From Pseudomonas sp. S04 (GTDB lineage: Bacteria; Pseudomonadota; Gammaproteobacteria; Pseudomonadales; Pseudomonadaceae): a DNA stretch of 64,000 nt. The stretch is taken from the NCBI RefSeq assembly GCF_009834545.1, contig NZ_CP019427.1, positions 5,515,001-5,579,000 on the forward strand, given 5' to 3'. How positions within the stretch are numbered: position 1 is the stretch's first letter; each line of letters begins with the position of its first letter. Position numbers and translations under genes: made by a program. The notes beneath the pieces were generated by a model. The model saw only the letters and a program-made list of their open reading frames with translations. It made no database searches and was not told the origin of the DNA. Below, one piece after another: positions 63,469 to 64,000 of the stretch.

Positions 63469-63516
63469 CCCAAGGTTTTCGCTAGCATGAGCACTTACCC
63501 AGTAGCGGAAGTGCTC

Positions 63517-64000
63517 ATGCCTGCGCCGATCCACCCCCTTGTCCACCACGAAACCCTGGCCAACGGCCTGCGGCTTGCGCTGCGTCATGCGCCCGGTTTG
63601 AAACGTTGTGCCGCCGTGTTACGGGTGGCCGCCGGCAGCCACGACGCGCCCCTGGCCTGGCCTGGCCTGGCGCATTTCCTTGAGCACTTGCTGTTCCTTG
63701 GCACCGAACGATTTCCTGCCAGCGATGGGCTGATGGCCTACGTGCAACGTCAGGGCGGCCAGTTGAATGCGCAAACCGGCGAGCGCCGCACAGACTTTTT
63801 CTTCGAACTGCCGCCCGAGGCTTTTGCGGCGGGACTCGAGCGCCTGGGCGATATGCTCGCCCACCCGCGACTGCATCCGGACGAGCAACTGCGTGAACGG
63901 GAAGTGCTGCAAGCCGAGTACCTCGCCTGGTCCCAGGATGCCGCAGCCCAGCAACACCAGGCCCTGTTCGACGGCCTCGCGGCGGATCACCCCTTGCGCG
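63517..64000 (+). CDS. pqqF: pyrroloquinoline quinone biosynthesis protease PqqF (5' part)
   Basis: Partial: the frame is open from this ATG to the window end (161 codons). It is an M16-family zinc protease with the inverted zinc motif HFLEH (H53, E56, H57) and the downstream EREVLQAEYLAW containing the third ligand. PqqF, with PqqG in some species, cuts the PqqA precursor peptide for PQQ synthesis. In P. putida pqqF lies beside davBA and leads into pqqA-E (from memory), so a PQQ cluster probably continues beyond the window. Confidence 0.92.
   Translation, partial: MPAPIHPLVHHETLANGLRLALRHAPGLKRCAAVLRVAAGSHDAPLAWPGLAHFLEHLLFLGTERFPASDGLMAYVQRQGGQLNAQTGERRTDFFFELPPEAFAAGLERLGDMLAHPRLHPDEQLREREVLQAEYLAWSQDAAAQQHQALFDGLAADHPLR

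Overview
The window is a stretch of chromosome from a fluorescent-type Pseudomonas (P. fluorescens / P. putida lineage). Evidence is the GC-rich, densely coding sequence, the intact rpsU-dnaG-rpoD operon, vfr, a davB-davA pair next to pqqF, an estA autotransporter between trpE and trpG, and REP-type repeats in many gaps. From memory the gene order closely follows the P. putida KT2440 segment from tyrS/mepM back to pqqF.

Layout. 1-9.3 kb: cell-wall recycling (mepM-anmK), Fe-S insertion (erpA), arginine (argC), haem (hemJ), ubiquinone (coq7) and small oxidoreductase genes. 9.5-18.9 kb: vfr and the split tryptophan set: trpGDC, then estA, then rpe-gph-trpE. 18.9-28.1 kb: an Fe-dependent alcohol dehydrogenase, a four-gene polyamine-type ABC transporter, and a histidine kinase/response regulator pair. 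28.1-39.5 kb: envelope and housekeeping genes, with amgK-murU-djlA on one strand and lptD-surA-pdxA-rsmA-apaG-apaH-glpE on the other. 39.7-44.6 kb: the prkA / YeaH / SpoVR stress trio. 44.7-57.3 kb: cca, folK-folB, plsY, tsaD, rpsU-dnaG-rpoD, an RmcA-type c-di-GMP enzyme and tRNA-Ile2 (CAU). 57.3-60.3 kb: the only clearly accessory stretch, an islet of decayed and mobile DNA behind the tRNA (degenerate SH3-like remnant, IS4-type MITE, relBE, broken hipBA, a WaaZ/DUF115-like gene). 60.4-64 kb: an Lrp-type regulator, davB-davA (lysine to 5-aminovalerate) and the 5' part of pqqF.

Most notable signals. (i) trpE and trpGDC are each preceded by a matching coding tract that ends in Ala-Arg-Trp-Arg-Trp-Arg-Ala-stop and is followed by a GCCGGC hairpin, as expected for attenuators. 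At trpG this is a separate 28-codon leader peptide. At trpE the same tract is the in-frame 3' end of gph, so the phosphatase gene itself appears to serve as the leader. (ii) A 176-bp element with IS4-like terminal inverted repeats and a perfect 12-bp target duplication carries a REP pair and sits in the loop of an older terminator hairpin. (iii) A hipBA module is reduced to a start-less hipB and an 85-residue HipA N-terminus, next to an intact relBE with a readable promoter/operator.

All calls come from reading the sequence; no database search was run.
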